From the NCBI GenBank assembly GCA_905250115.1, contig CAJNOI010000034.1, positions 18,889 through 82,888 of the forward strand: 64,000 bases of DNA, written 5' to 3'. The translations under genes and the position numbers were made by a program. This DNA comes from Adineta steineri. Lineage: Eukaryota > Rotifera > Eurotatoria > Adinetida > Adinetidae. Below, in pieces: positions 24,001 to 36,565 of this stretch. How positions within the stretch are numbered: position 1 is the first letter of the stretch; each line of letters starts with the position of its first letter. Below the pieces are notes generated by a model that had not been told where the DNA came from, did no database searches, and worked only from the letters and a program-made list of their open reading frames with translations.

Positions 24001-26379
24001 AGGAATAACAAAAACCAAAGAACAATCACCTAAAAAGAAGAAAATAAACAATAATAAACAAATTAATTCCGCAAATCTTAAAAATTCTTCTGCTTCATCT
24101 TCTAGTACATCGCAACAACAACAACATCATCATTCAGCTCCACCAACACATAATCAACAATCTAAAATAAGTTTAGATGCTATAAATGAAAATGGAGAAT
24201 ATTTATTAACAAATGGACAACATCAACAACAACAGCAGCAGCAACAACAGCAACAACAACAAAATCCATTAAATGCTCGTTTTCCTCGTTCAAGTACAGT
24301 TCCATATCCAGCTTATGCAACAGTAAGAAGAACTACAGGAAATTATAATCCACCACCGTATTATTATTATACTGATAATCCAACACTTATTCATGGAGCT
24401 GTTTCACCAGCATATTTAAATACTCGACAACCATTTTCAATAATTAATACTAATTTTCAACCAATTTCACCACATCATCAACAATACAGTACACGACCTG
24501 TTGATATTCTTAAACCAACATTTTTAATTGTACCTAAAGCAACTGAACAACGATTAATTGCTCAATTATCAGCATCAAATTCACCAATATTAACTACGAA
24601 TAATAAAACAAAATCAACAACAAAAATATCACAAAAATCAGTTGAACAATCACCACCACCAACTATTCGTAATGCTGAAATACAAACAAATAATAATTCA
24701 CCAACAAAACCAATAATGGATGTTGGACATCAACATATTGGTCTTCTTGCTACACCAAATCCATCACCATATGTTCATTTTGCAAGTATACCTCGTCCAG
24801 CACAATCATCAGAATTATCACAAGATGGTCCACCAGAAACAACAATCATGCACGAAGAACTCAATCATATGAATGATTACAATCAACCATCGCATAGTAT
24901 TCGATCAATGCCAAATATAGCACTAGCACCAGGTAAGAAGAAAAAAAAGACATTTGTTTGAACATCAATAAACTATATAAAAAAATCTCCACCCATTGAT
25001 GTCTTATTTTCTTTTATTCGATTATCCTCATCAATATTGCATCATAGACAAGGTTCCTCATCCATTCGTCAATCATTAGCCGTATGGTTATATATGTATA
25101 TCCTGTTACTTTTTTTTTCTTCTGACAGTCTTCCTATAAACATTCTTCTTTCTTTTATGACCTAATCATTAGTAAAGAATCTTTTTTCTTTCCCCGTTCT
25201 TTTTACAGTCTCGCCTCATCACTTATATGGTTCACCGTCTTTACGTCATTACCATCTCACACAACAACCAACTGATGAACAACAAATATTAAGTAGTACT
25301 GAATCAACGGGTATTCGATCCGCAACAGTACCTCAAATGTCTCGAACAACAGATGGACGAACTCGTATTGAAGTTGGCGAAACCGATGAATCAAGTTTAG
25401 CATCATTTGATTTAGCACATACGGATATGATTGATATGCCAGGTTCATGGAGATATCAATCTGTTCCTATACGAACAGTCGCACGACGATATCGTGCACC
25501 TTTACCACAAGCATTTTATGATTCACAACAATATGTTAGTGATTCGGAACAAGTTATTCATTCATCAAGTTATCGTCAACCACAATTATTTGGTTCAATA
25601 CCAACAATTAATCGGTAAATTAATTTGTTTCTAATTAAATATATATACTTAATTTTAAATTAGACCATTTGATTCAATGCGAAGTCTACAACCAATACAA
25701 ATGGCTCCATCAATTCGTTTAAGTGATAAAGATATATTAAAAATTGCAGCATTCTATAAAAGTATGGGTACACTTGTTTATGTTGCTCAAAGTATAGCAA
25801 CATTATATACATCTGATTTTGATTCTATGGCTAATTTAAAAGATTGGAAAAAACTTTATACAGGTGTACCAATTTGGTTATTTAATACTGGCATGAATCC
25901 AAAGCGGTATATTTAAATAGAAAAAAAGATAAATAATTTACAATAGAATACTTTTCTTTTCTTATTTTAGAGCTCGTTGTATACGTTTAGTACTTTCTGA
26001 ACTTGGTTCAAGTTTCACACTCTGGGATACAATTGTAAATGGTGCATCGGATGTACGTCTACCAAAATCACGTCATATTACATTAAAATCTTTAGAAACA
26101 GGTGCAATACTTGCATTAAAATTTGATGATACAAATGCAACAGATGAATTTCATCAATATTTTGTTAAATTATCATGTGATCCACGTAATGCAGATTTAT
26201 TTGATATATTTAATACGAAACGACGTCGTCCTGTTTTTATTCTACGTAAAAAGAAAATAAAAAAATCTGCTATATCAAAACCATCACATTTCAATCATAT
26301 AACGAAAGTTGATGAACATGATAGAGAATCATTATATACATTTTCGGTGCTTGTTGATGATGGAGTTACAATGAATTAA
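21095..26379 (+). CDS. Unknown disordered polyQ/Pro protein with C-terminal PH-like domain
   Basis: Proposed exons 21095..21402, 24106..24932, 25209..25614, 25664..25906 and 25971..26379 keep one frame (730 residues). Exon 1 (MFTVPEVDDDIEVSSSSDV..., Thr/Pro/Glu-rich) ends on donor GTAAGT. The acceptor at 24105 follows a strong pyrimidine tract (TTCTTCTGCTTCATCTTCTAG). A second in-frame ATG at 23969 (MPASSKTTIKGG) could start a 673-residue form without exon 1, so the link to exon 1 is inference. The middle is rich in Ser, Pro and Gln with a pure Q run near 24222-24260. The last about 220 residues are ordered: KDILKIAAFYKSMGTLVYVAQ, KDWKKLYTGVPIWLF, CIRLVLSELGSSFTLWDTI and FDDTNATDEFHQYFVKL, the strand-plus-helix order of a PH/EVH1-like fold. 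It ends in a basic patch (RRRPVFILRKKKIKK). I do not recognise the family. Confidence 0.65.
22382..22385 (+). promoter_or_regulatory. Possible recursive splice (ratchet) site
   Basis: Inside the 2.7-kb first intron of the 21095 gene, TTTATTGACAG is followed directly by GTAAGAG, i.e. an acceptor abutting a donor (AG|GT at 22383|22384), the zero-length exon pattern of recursive splicing. The tract upstream is T-rich. Functional use is inference. Confidence 0.35.
24222..24262 (+). repeat. CAA/CAG repeat coding polyglutamine
   Basis: A mixed CAA/CAG tract in frame gives an uninterrupted glutamine run of about 16 residues after QHQ. The mixed codons suggest it is fairly stable. Confidence 0.85.
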
Positions 26380-27864
26380 AGAAGAAAAAAAAAGAGAAAC
26401 TGTTCAGTTCTTTTTATTACAGTATTTATATACATATATATTTGTATGTGTGTGTGTGTGTTCTGCTTTTATACTTGTATTGTAATGTTTATCGTTCTGT
26501 TTAATATCAGTGGGGCTTTTTTTTTATAATATAATTCATAAGTAAATATTTATCGAAAAAATAACGAAGGAAATTATTATGTTGAAGTGTTTGATAGAAA
26601 ATAAGATTATATGAATAAAATTCTATAGAGAAAAATATAAAAGAATTATCCGAGTTAATTTGAATAAGTAATAATTCTATTTTGCAGCCAATTGAGAATT
26701 GAATTATAATAACAAAAGAAAAATAATATAAAGTGACAGATAGAATAAAACAGAAAGAAAGAAAACGGAAAGAATCAATATTTCCTTTAATTGAGAAGTT
26801 TTTATTGTAAATTAGTGACACATATTTCCAATAGTGTTATATAAGCGTCAATTGAACTAAATGCTTCAATGATACTTCAAATAAAAATATAAATACAATC
26901 AAACAAAGAAATATCAATTCTATTGTGTTATATATTTTTTAACTTATTGAAAAACAATGATATTTCGTATTTTGTTTTTTTTCCTTATATATATTTGCAT
27001 ATTGATTATGTCTCGTATTCGGATCATTGCTTCAAAATGATATCAATGAATTAACGTAAAAAATAAAGTTTCTATTTGAATATAGCTCTATCATAGCACC
27101 TTTTCAATTCAACACTACGCTAGAGTTCGATTAGAAAATATCAAATGCTAAATCTATAGTTTTAATATAAAATTCTCTTTTCTCATATATATATATATTT
27201 GATTATTAATTAGGTATCATCTGATCCAAAAAAAAAGAAGTAAATCCTATTCAATGAACGAAGGAGAGCTTTATTGTGAATATGACCTCGGATATCCTGC
27301 TTCGTTAAAAAAAATACACAGGATTAATTTTGATTACTCATTAATTATGCATTGAAAGAACTTTATCAAACAATGCTTCTTTGTCATTTGGGTTAAAAAG
27401 AATTCATTCGTTTTCTTATTCGACTATTACATAGATAAGAATACATTTTTGCTGCATAATATGTTGTTTTAAGTATTCATATTATCTTATGTGAGAAAAT
27501 AATTGCATTTCATAGCATTGCATACTAGATAAGGCGTCTATAAATAAATTCTCGAAAACGATTTTGAAATGTTTGAGTAATTCGTATATATTGAAGAATG
27601 CAAAAGCTTAATCATATATCCTAAATCGCTCAATTGTTTGCCTTTCTTCAGGTTAAAAAACTGATACCTATTTTTTAGAATAGTTTAATAGATGAATTCT
27701 ATGTGATCGTTTCTTTTTGTTATTAGAATATATATATGTATTAAAATAATTCAAATTAAATAGTTCTCTACGAATTCTTCGTACTAAAAATTAAAAAATG
27801 AATATTATATTTCGAATAATCTACTGAAGAAAAAAGAAAATGATATATGTATATATATATTAAA
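26380..27864. other. Intergenic, no gene seen
   Basis: AT-rich spacer between the convergent 21095 gene and the septin. A (TG)n tract lies near 26446-26460 just after the first gene. No coding frame with family support. Confidence 0.6.
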
Positions 27865-29576
27865 CTAGATTTTAGTAGATCGTTCTCTACTACTACTTCG
27901 TTCATTGTTTATAGTAGGAGTAAGTGTTTGATAGTCATTCGAATTTAAATTTAATTTTTGTTGCATATCAACTATTTGTTGTTTCATATCACGTATCTAA
28001 AAAAGACAACAAAAACAATAAGAAAATGTTGTATTGAAATTTCTTTGTATACTTGATCATCTTTCTGTTGAATTAATTTATATTTAACTTCAATATTTTC
28101 ATATGGATCATCTCTATATAAATATTCGAAAATTATTTTAAAGAAAAAATCTAATTAAATTTACTCATAAATATCACTGTAATTTTTTCTTCCAAATAAT
28201 TGTTGAGCACGATAACTTTCATAATGAACATCACTTGTAACATCTTTTAAATCTTGAAGATGTGTTCTTAAATTAAAATTTTTATATATGAAGAGAAAAA
28301 GAAACACTCAATTTTTACTTGCATAACATTTCACGTAGATGAGCTAAATCACTATATTTTGAATCTTCAACATCAACTATACCCCATGGATAAGCTCGAC
28401 CACGAACTTTACGTCCATTTGATTCAAGTGTTATATTACTACCCATAATAGCAAATGGAATTGATTCCTAACATTTTGTTGTTGATAAAAAATTTAAAAA
28501 AATATTATATAAAAATTATTACTCTTAATGTTTTATCAAGTGATTGAGAATCTTCATCTTGTTCCGAATCTCCTTCAGGAAAATCATATAATTGCACACC
28601 ATGTTTATCAATATCACTCAATAATTGTTTTTTCAATGCTGTTAATTCACTTTTAAGTAATGTATCAGCTTTAGCAATAACAGGTATAACATTAACTTTA
28701 TGTTGAAGATGATGTAGAAAATCTCGATCAATAGGTCGAAGACTTTTTATTTTCAAAAAAATAAAGAAATTATTGAGTATATATATACATATGTATTAAT
28801 TTTACCCACGAATACTTGGTGGTAGAAAATATAGACAACAATGAACACGTTGATCTTGAACATATTTACGTTCAATACCAAAACTTGTTTCCGCTTGATA
28901 ATATTTAAGAAATTGTTGATCAATAAAATCGAGTATTGGTTTCCAACTTAAAAAATATTCAAAAGAAAAAGATAATAAGAAAATAAAAAATAAATCAAAC
29001 CATTCAGTAGAATTCATTCCATCACCAAAACCTGGTGTATCAACAACAGTTAAACGTAATTTAACACCTTTTTCTTCTAATTCAACTGTACGAGTTTCGA
29101 TTTCAACTGTTTTCGGTGGATGAACTAAAAATTGAAAAAATTTTCTTTTGTTTTTTTTATCTCTTTAAATTTATTTTACGTCGAGCTGTTGGTGGTCGAT
29201 CAGCATAAAGTTCTGTCATGAATAAAGTATTAATAAATGTTGATTTACCAAGACCATGTTCACCTTTTATCAATCAATATTATTTATATTTAAAGAATAA
29301 AATATTTCAATACATACCAACAACCATAAGTGTAAATTCAAAACCTCGTTTAAGTGTTTTTCGATGTATTTGATCAGGTAATGTCGAAAATCCAATTGTT
29401 TCCTGGAATGTTAATGGTTTTGGTGATAATAATGACTCAATTGATGCTCTACTAAGACGTGCGTATGGTGCATCGCGTGTAGCTGTACTAGTAGTACTCG
29501 TTTGTTTTCTCAATATATTTGCAAAAGGATTAGAAGTTATACTAGTCGAAGGTGTTGATATGGAAGAAAAACTCAT
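27865..29576 (-). CDS. Septin GTPase
   Basis: Nine exons (29318..29576, 29180..29263, 29001..29124, 28806..28946, 28523..28742, 28319..28467, 28165..28266, 28053..28113, 27865..27996) give 423 residues. The polybasic alpha-0 region is KTLKRGFEF at 73-81. The P-loop is [10 protein letters not shown] at 87-96 (His in place of the usual Ser), G3 is DTPGFGD at 143-149, G4 is AKAD at 226-229 and the septin-unique YPWG is at 302-305. A coiled coil fills about 350-400. Septins form hetero-oligomeric filaments at the cell cortex and cytokinetic furrow; the subgroup is not assigned. The frame stays open upstream of this ATG to about 29670, and another ATG-led frame (MTTNSTECKTTNN) lies at about 29818, so longer N-terminal forms are possible. 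Confidence 0.92.
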
Positions 29577-31400
29577 TTTTTTTGTTAATGTGTATGTATG
29601 AAAAGATTTATCTCTTTTTTGAATGTTGATTTGTGGAAATGTCGAGGCCTTAATAACCTTCACCACACTTTAGTGATAAGGCAAATATAAAAAAAAAAGG
29701 AGAAGAGGAAAAGAATTAAAATACGCACATTACATGTTGATTTGAATTCGATACTTTTTCGTCGACGACCATTACTATTATTTGTTGTTTTACATTCAGT
29801 AGAATTTGTTGTCATGTTTTGTATATGAAAATTAAATATTGTACTGATTTTTATTTAAGAAATAATATCAATATGAATAAGAAAAAGAACGAATGTTGTT
29901 CAAATGATTATATCATTTGTTGAACCAACTGTTGTATAGAGTAATACAATTCGAACAGGAGAAATAAAAAAAAAGGTGTTAGGTAGTAAGAACATACGTG
30001 TATAGTAGGGATTTTATTACCACATCATCTTCGAAAGGTTAATGTTGAATACAATTATGAGAGTAAAAGAAAATATTACCAATCATATCGATCGATATAC
30101 AAAGCAACAAAATACTCGAACAATATATATATATATGAGAGCAATTAATTTATTCTCTCATAGAGATATTATACAGTGTAAAGAATTAATCCATTAATCT
30201 TTTATTATATAAGAAAAACTATTTCTAATCTTTGTTATTATATGTTGAATATTTGAATTGAAAAAGATTTTTAACAGGTAATTTGTTTGAGTATTATAGT
30301 ATGTTTCTTTGTAAGAATTATTCAATAGAATAGTTTGTAATTGATATGGTCTTTCAATCTCTACGTATTCTTATCTACATTGACCTATTATTATTGCAAT
30401 ATGAAGTACAACATTTATATACTTCACCAAGAGTATTTCTCTTTTTTTTTAATGTAAATGACATAGATTACTCTCACTCACGCCCTCAAATTCATTCTTT
30501 ACTTGACACACATGACAGACACTTGCAAAACAAAAAGCAATATGATTTTCATTGACAATAGTATGTTAGAATAATAGAAAGATGATTGTACTTTGTTCTT
30601 GAGTGCATCAAAAATTTATATGATAAATTTTATTCCTATAAGATTCATTGACGTTACTAAATCTTTTCCGGCTGCCTACTCAAAAAATGCCGTACTCCCC
30701 TACGGTAAAATGTTGCCCTTTGGCAACACTCGATCGGAAACGTTTAAGCTTATTTTAAAATCTAAACGAATGAAAAATTCTTAACAAGACACTCCTTTAG
30801 AACATTGAATTTCTAATAAAAGAAATATTACATAGAATATACAGAATTTATTAACAATGATTAGATTTCATTTTCAATATTATGTCATTACTTCTTAAAT
30901 CAATACCTTCAGAATCGTATATTTCTCAGTTCACAAAAATATAGAAGTACCTTGGTAGATAAACAGTCTTAATTGTGACTCTTCAATTTATGTTCTTAAT
31001 CTGTTTCTGATACGAGAAAAAAAAGCGCTTGTAGTTTTAAATTATAACTAACACCTCTATTTTATATATTACTATACACACATTCATTATTTTAATCAAG
31101 AGGGAAACAGCTAATTTAAATCCGACAAAAATCAAACTTAAATCATTTTTCTTTGCTTTTTCCGCCTTGAGTAATGTGCTTCTTGAAGCATTTCAAATAT
31201 TTAACAACTGAATTAATAATATTAAAAATTATATAAGCTGCTTATGGTAATATTCGATTTTTACATAGATTGTTAATTTATTCAAAAATCGAGATTTTCA
31301 TTTTTGTTTGAAAAATTCATTATATTATGTCAATATCTAAAATGATTATCATCATTTGATCACCAATGAATAATTGAACAGAAACAAATATATTGATAAA
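29577..31400. other. Intergenic, no gene seen
   Basis: AT-rich apart from the compact structured segment at 30665-30740. It ends at the left junction of duplicated block X copy B. Confidence 0.6.
30665..30740. repeat. 76-nt multi-hairpin segment
   Basis: An outer stem TTTCCG (30665-30670) / CGGAAA (30735-30740) encloses two perfect hairpins: CCGTA-ctcccc-TACGG (690-705) and GTTGCC-CTTT-GGCAAC (712-727). It is clearly GC-richer than its surroundings. The three-stem shape and size resemble a tRNA-like or small structured RNA, but no tRNA box motifs are present. Confidence 0.4.
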
Positions 31401-34400
31401 TGTGACATCTCTCATTCTGATATATGATTTGGGATTTAAACTAATCAATTCTCTACATTGTTTTATCTCTGTCTGCAAGCATTAATATACAATACAATGT
31501 TGCTTATTGAGTATCTGTGGGCGTCCATTGTTGTTTTGTTTTCTTCCCTATAACATCAGTGTCATTCATATATTTGGATGAGCACTCAATAATTTAGACT
31601 ACATCTATTCATATAACTAGTTTAAGCTTGTCCATATTATTGTATCAAAATAAATCATCATATTCAACTTCAATATTGAATGTTAAATAATTAACTATTG
31701 TGCCACATAATAAATATTGACGATTGTTTGTAAATATTGAGAGATAATTAATAGTAAGTAGATCAATGATTTCTGATAATATTGTATATTCCACTTGTTC
31801 TAAATAATCCGGTATAATCTATTTATCTTTGTTTACATTTATACATTGTTATTGAACTTAATGTCTTTGCTGCATCTGCAATAAGTATTATTCATAGTAA
31901 ATTCTCTTAAACAATCTGTTTAAATCAATAGTTTGTTCGAAATCATTTTTTTATTCCATTGATGATGAGACTTTTGAAAGAAAGAAAGAGGATTTACCCT
32001 TTTTTATCATAAAATGATAAGTACTATTTTAATCAGAAATGTGAAGACTATTGCACATATATACAATAAAGATTCGTATATGACCAGACAATTTTTTATT
32101 TTTTGTAACTTACTCGCATCCAGTATTTTTACAATCCTTGCTCACTTTAGACACAACCCTCTGTGATATGTGTGTTGAATACGCTAGTTAATGTATAAAG
32201 TGTGTATGAAGTAAATAAATGCACTTTTTTTCGATTTTGTTACTAATACACTTATCAGATCTCAACTGATACACATATAAGGTGGCCCAGAGATCCTCTG
32301 ACATTTTTTCGATGAGGAGAGCTAAGAGGTTCATCATTTGAAAGAGATATTTCACTGCATAGTCCTGTCTATTATTCAAAAATATCAATTGCTTTTAAAA
32401 TAACCACTCATCCGTTTGCATTCAAAAAAATAGTATTAGCCCTATAAAGATGATGTATCATGACGACATTTTGAAGTCATTTGATATTCTTCAAAGGAGC
32501 ATAACATTTATCTTTTGGATGTAGAACTTCTACATATTTCGTCTAGTGTTTTTTTTAATTTCATTGATACAATTAAGATAATAAACGACTGAAGATTTTT
32601 CTCTCTTGTCATATAAGCAATTGATATTTTTGAATAATAGATAGAACTATGCAGTGAAACAGCTTCTTTCATAATGAAGAAAAACATCTATGAAATGATA
32701 TAGGAATTAGTAAATATTATGCGGCATGAATACTTTATTGAAATTTAGTCAAAGTTATTTATATTTTGTTTGACTTTTGAATAATTCTTTGAGCTTTATC
32801 TGATGACAATGACCCAAATCAATAAGTATCGTATTGAGACAACTGCTATATCAAATAGACTAAAAAAAATAAATGCATCACAACTCGTATATATCAGAGT
32901 GAATAGAAGGTGTTGTCACTCTTTGACTTTTGTTGCAATATATCTGATATTCTATATATTGCTGACAATGACAGTAGAAAGAAGCAAAACTGGACGGAGG
33001 CAGTTTCTTTGGAAATCGAGAAAACAGAGAGAGTCCTAGTGTGCGTTGTTGAAAGCAGACGATATTTCCTCTCTGTTTGCACTGCCGCTGATTATCTGAT
33101 TTAATCTCATGCGATTAAACTAGAGACTTTTAATCATTAAGATAGTGCAAAAATCTAAATTAAATCACTGAATATTATTATTTACATGCAGCAAAAGTAC
33201 AATAATATATTTTTTTGAGATAGTTGATCTTCTCTGGATTCAATACATATCTAACTATATTAATAGATTAAACATTTTTTGTATTATCATAATATAAAAA
33301 TGAAATAATAATGTCATGATCTTATTGATATTGTAAACAATGTCAACTTTCATAAGATTGATTTTAAAGATATTTCTGAGTAGATGAACACTTTTCAATA
33401 GAAATTTAGATAGCATTTGGTCGTCACTCTTGTGACAATAACTTTATGTAAGAATTGTTCCTCATACTTTGAATTTATTTCAGATTTGTTCTAAGATCGT
33501 CGTGATTCATTACTCTTTGTACAAGATTATTCACAACAACATATTAAGATGCGAATACATTACGGTTTAGATATTAATCGTGAAATGCAGACAACCTACT
33601 GCGCTATGGCATTATTCCTGTTTCTTCTTACACAGTTCGATACTTCGTATAATCTAGACAGATCTCATGAGGTAGTTTTCAATTTGCGGATGCCAAATGT
33701 GACATCAAATGAAACAAATTTATACTGCGATATACCTTATGATGATTGCCGTTGCTCTGTTGTATCAGTGAAATACTGCCTCACTGATGCGCGGCTTAAG
33801 TTCAGTCGCATCTTACCGATAATTTTATTCGTAGTACAGATTTATCTTGCTCAAGGACTTTTTTCTTTAAGTGGAGATCACAAACATCTTCTTATTTGTG
33901 CTTTATGGATTACTTCAATGTTTGTTCTCATTGGTATTATAGCTCTGATTTATCGTAGCAGCTGTTGTCATGGGTATACAATTATAATAATTTCCGGTAC
34001 GGGTTTTTTAGTAATTGGTTCTTATTTTTATGCTTTCTTCGCTGAAACCGAACGTCGTTGGCCATCCCGTAGGAACAACTACATCATGAACGTTCAAAGA
34101 TACCAAATGACTGATGGTGAAGCTCAGGTTTAATATGAGCTGCTTTAACCTATAGCTTTTCAGGCTGTTAATAAAATCTGTATTCTATCAAATAAATCCC
34201 TTTTTTGTTTCTTTTTTCATGTATTCGATGGATGATAATCTTCTGTTATTAATAAAATACCAAAATATTTCGGAGAAAATGAGCAGTTATAGAGTATACA
34301 ATTTGCAAATTTTCGTTAGAAGAATGAAATTCGGGAATAGGGTTTATTTAGATAAAGATTTTTTTCCAGTGTATCAAATCCAATGACTAGATTATGTGTT

Positions 34401-34581
34401 TTCATTTACTTTAAGGATCATATTGTTAATTCAAGTTATTATACATTTCGATAATGTTTCAATATTAAAATATTCATTTTAGTTGATATGCTATTTGAAA
34501 ACTTGAATAGAAATTAATGTTAATCTGTACATTCAAAAATGAAAAACGTGGGTGTTTAATAACTATCAATCAAATTAGTGC
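31401..34581 (+). repeat. Segmental duplication block X, copy B
   Basis: Collinear with 5622-8919, in the same orientation and about 26 kb away. It includes the noncoding upstream 2 kb and the four-TM gene. Homology stops at ATTAGTGC, exactly where copy A enters the GTGGGT palindrome; here no palindrome follows. Confidence 0.85.
33549..34133 (+). CDS. Four-TM Cys-loop membrane protein, family X, copy 3
   Basis: A 194-residue paralogue of the genes at 7801 and 9206, intact from ATG to TAA. It keeps the four loop cysteines, the CDIPYDDCRCSVVSVKYC block and sequons NVT/NET. It differs mainly in TM1 (residues 15-33) and TM4 (145-165). The upstream AG site and the 3' flank with TTAATAAAAT are shared. 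Three open copies of one length with change confined to two helices point to functional, diversifying genes rather than dead copies. The role is unknown. Confidence 0.75.
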   Translation: MRIHYGLDINREMQTTYCAMALFLFLLTQFDTSYNLDRSHEVVFNLRMPNVTSNETNLYCDIPYDDCRCSVVSVKYCLTDARLKFSRILPIILFVVQIYLAQGLFSLSGDHKHLLICALWITSMFVLIGIIALIYRSSCCHGYTIIIISGTGFLVIGSYFYAFFAETERRWPSRRNNYIMNVQRYQMTDGEAQV

Positions 34582-34989
34582 AGCTGAGTTTGTTTTTTAA
34601 TAAATCAACTATTAATTGATTCGTTTTTTTCGTTTTAATTTCATTTTATTTTAACTTAAGGAAAATCTTTTTTTTTGAATAAAAATGTCTAAAAGATAAG
34701 TGTAGAATTTTTATATTTAATAATACGATTATATATTATTCACTATAGTGAAATGCACAACATCTTGTTCTAATGATGATCTTAATGATAAGATTGAAAA
34801 TTCAACACTTATTATTTGAGGAAATATATTTTAAACAAACATCAGAAAAATAAAATGAAATTGTAGAGATAAAGAAAAACAAAACAATAGTTAATTTAAA
34901 AGAAGTAAAATTCAACTGCACTCATTGGGTTGATAATAATTGATTTTCTTCTGAAGCTGATTGACGACTACCGATTACTATATCGAAAA

Positions 34990-36560
34990 CTGAATACCTA
35001 ATTGTAGAAAGCGATGTTATGGTCGATGCACTTAACTAAAATTTAACGAACGTTTATTAATAAAAAATGAAAAATACCAAGATAAAACTAATTAGGACGA
35101 AAGTCAAAAAAAGTCCAAAAGAAAAAATCACCAAAAGTAATAAAACGTAACGAACGAAAAACCCTAACTTGACTGTTTGTTTAGAATTGCTCCAATATGT
35201 AATGGCCATATACAAGTATTCTAAAACAATTACATAAACACCCACACCCGCAACAACTGTTGCCCAATACGGTTTTCCAAAGCCAATAGTCGCGCTAACC
35301 ATTGTAAACGTATTGAGCAACAGAAACACTGGAAACCTCTCATCTGTTACTTTGGCCTTTAGACCCTTTATTGTTGTTAAATCTTCAAAATGCAAGACCA
35401 AAACAAACGGTCCGATAAAACCAAAAGAAACCATCATTCCAACTCTAGATTTTACCACATATTTCCTATGAAATTCTATAAAAACATATCAACCAATTCG
35501 AAATACTTTATTTTATGTTAAGTCAATAAAAAAAATATCTTCCGAAAGAGCATGAAAACCTGAATATTGCCGTATAAATTTCACAGAGATATACTTGAGA
35601 GGACGAGAATGACGGATAATAATCTTATTAGAAAATTGTTTTTTTCAATTTATTTTTTAGAGATTTAGGAGTATATCCTTGTGAAATTGATACGGCATGA
35701 TTCGGGTTTTCGGCTTTTTTCTAATAATATTTTTTCACTAGTTTAGCATAAAATAAAGTATTTCCTAGTAATATATGATAATTAAATTTTATTTTTTTGT
35801 ATATCTTACTCGAAATTTGGATCTAGGAGATCCTCATCTCTCTCCATTGTAATTGCCACATCGTTAATTCTCGTTTCATGAGAATTTTGATTGTTTTTTT
35901 GTTGATAAGGACGTCGACTCACTTTAACTAGATATGTAATGTGAGATTATTTTTACTGTATGATTAAATGGATCATAAAATTCTAAGCTACTTATTTTAC
36001 TTTTCTTTTTCCATTCAATTTTAGACGGTAACGATTCAGTAATAGGATAGGAAAGCGAAAAGAATATGTCAATGTCTCTTTTAGTCTATAGCGATTTCCT
36101 CTAGGCATAATATGTCCGTCATCAGAAACGTCCATTAAACAAACGTGAAATAACTAAAAAAAGATAATAATGTTATTATAATTCCAAATAAAGATCATTA
36201 CCTTGTTCATGTACGAAAAACAAAAGTTGATTCAACGAAATTTCTCTATTATCAAATATTTAAGTAAGAAAAATTTCATAACAAAAAAATCAAAATGATT
36301 TATTTTATTTATATCTGATTGTACATTCGATAAAAGAAACATCAAATGATCTTATTTATCACTATACAGCTGCACCATTAATTGATATGATTTTTAATAG
36401 TAGTAATACAATTGTATATGTATATGGTCAAACAGGATCTGGTTCGTTAATTTATTTCTTATTATTATCTTATTATTTTTAATCTTAATTTAGATAAAAC
36501 ATTTACAATGGGTGTCAATTTATCATTAGCAAAAAAAGATTATGCTAATGCAATTTATGT
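34990..36560. repeat. Segmental duplication block Y, copy B
   Basis: Matches the region from about 2460 to 3950 (membrane-protein gene, its intron, the shared divergent spacer and the start of the kinesin-13 remnant). In copy A block Y lies to the left of block X; here it lies to the right. Confidence 0.8.
35057..35922 (-). CDS. Unknown multi-pass membrane protein, block Y copy B (ATG lost)
   Basis: Exons 35810..35922 and 35057..35465 splice in phase exactly as in the copy at 2693-3556, giving 173 codons. The codon aligned with the start ATG of copy A is GTG (35920-35922), and no in-frame ATG is seen close upstream. Translation would therefore need a non-AUG start, an internal Met (MERDEDLLDPNF or MMVSFGF) or an unseen exon. 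The rest looks intact and more native than copy A: after GKPYWAT it continues VVAGVGVYVIVLEYLYMAITYW, then a polar link and a long hydrophobic C-terminus, giving about four TM helices. Family unknown. It could be an incipient pseudogene. Confidence 0.5.
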
Positions 36561-36565
36561 TTGAA
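36290..36565 (+). pseudogene. Kinesin-13 pseudogene fragment, copy B (P-loop region)
   Basis: HYTAAPLIDMIFNSSNTIVYVYGQTGSG is followed across a short intron by DKTFTMG, the kinesin P-loop region. The frame then decays (VNLSLAKKDYANAIYV, stop). It covers the part deleted in the copy at 3890-5209 and lacks everything downstream. The first about 80 nt are shared with copy A. Confidence 0.75.

Noticed and set aside
30593-30784. 63-codon frame over the multi-hairpin segment
   Set aside because: The hairpins explain the local composition better than a coding role.
32803-33104. Small frames in block X copy B upstream region
   Set aside because: The matching DNA in copy A carries a stop in the same frame, and there is no domain pattern; treated as noncoding duplicated DNA.
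35239-35249. CACCCACACCC in block Y copy B as a fourth palindrome
   Set aside because: It has only one arm and reads as coding (AGVGVYV) in an otherwise continuous membrane segment, so it may be coincidental; mentioned only as a breakpoint correlate.
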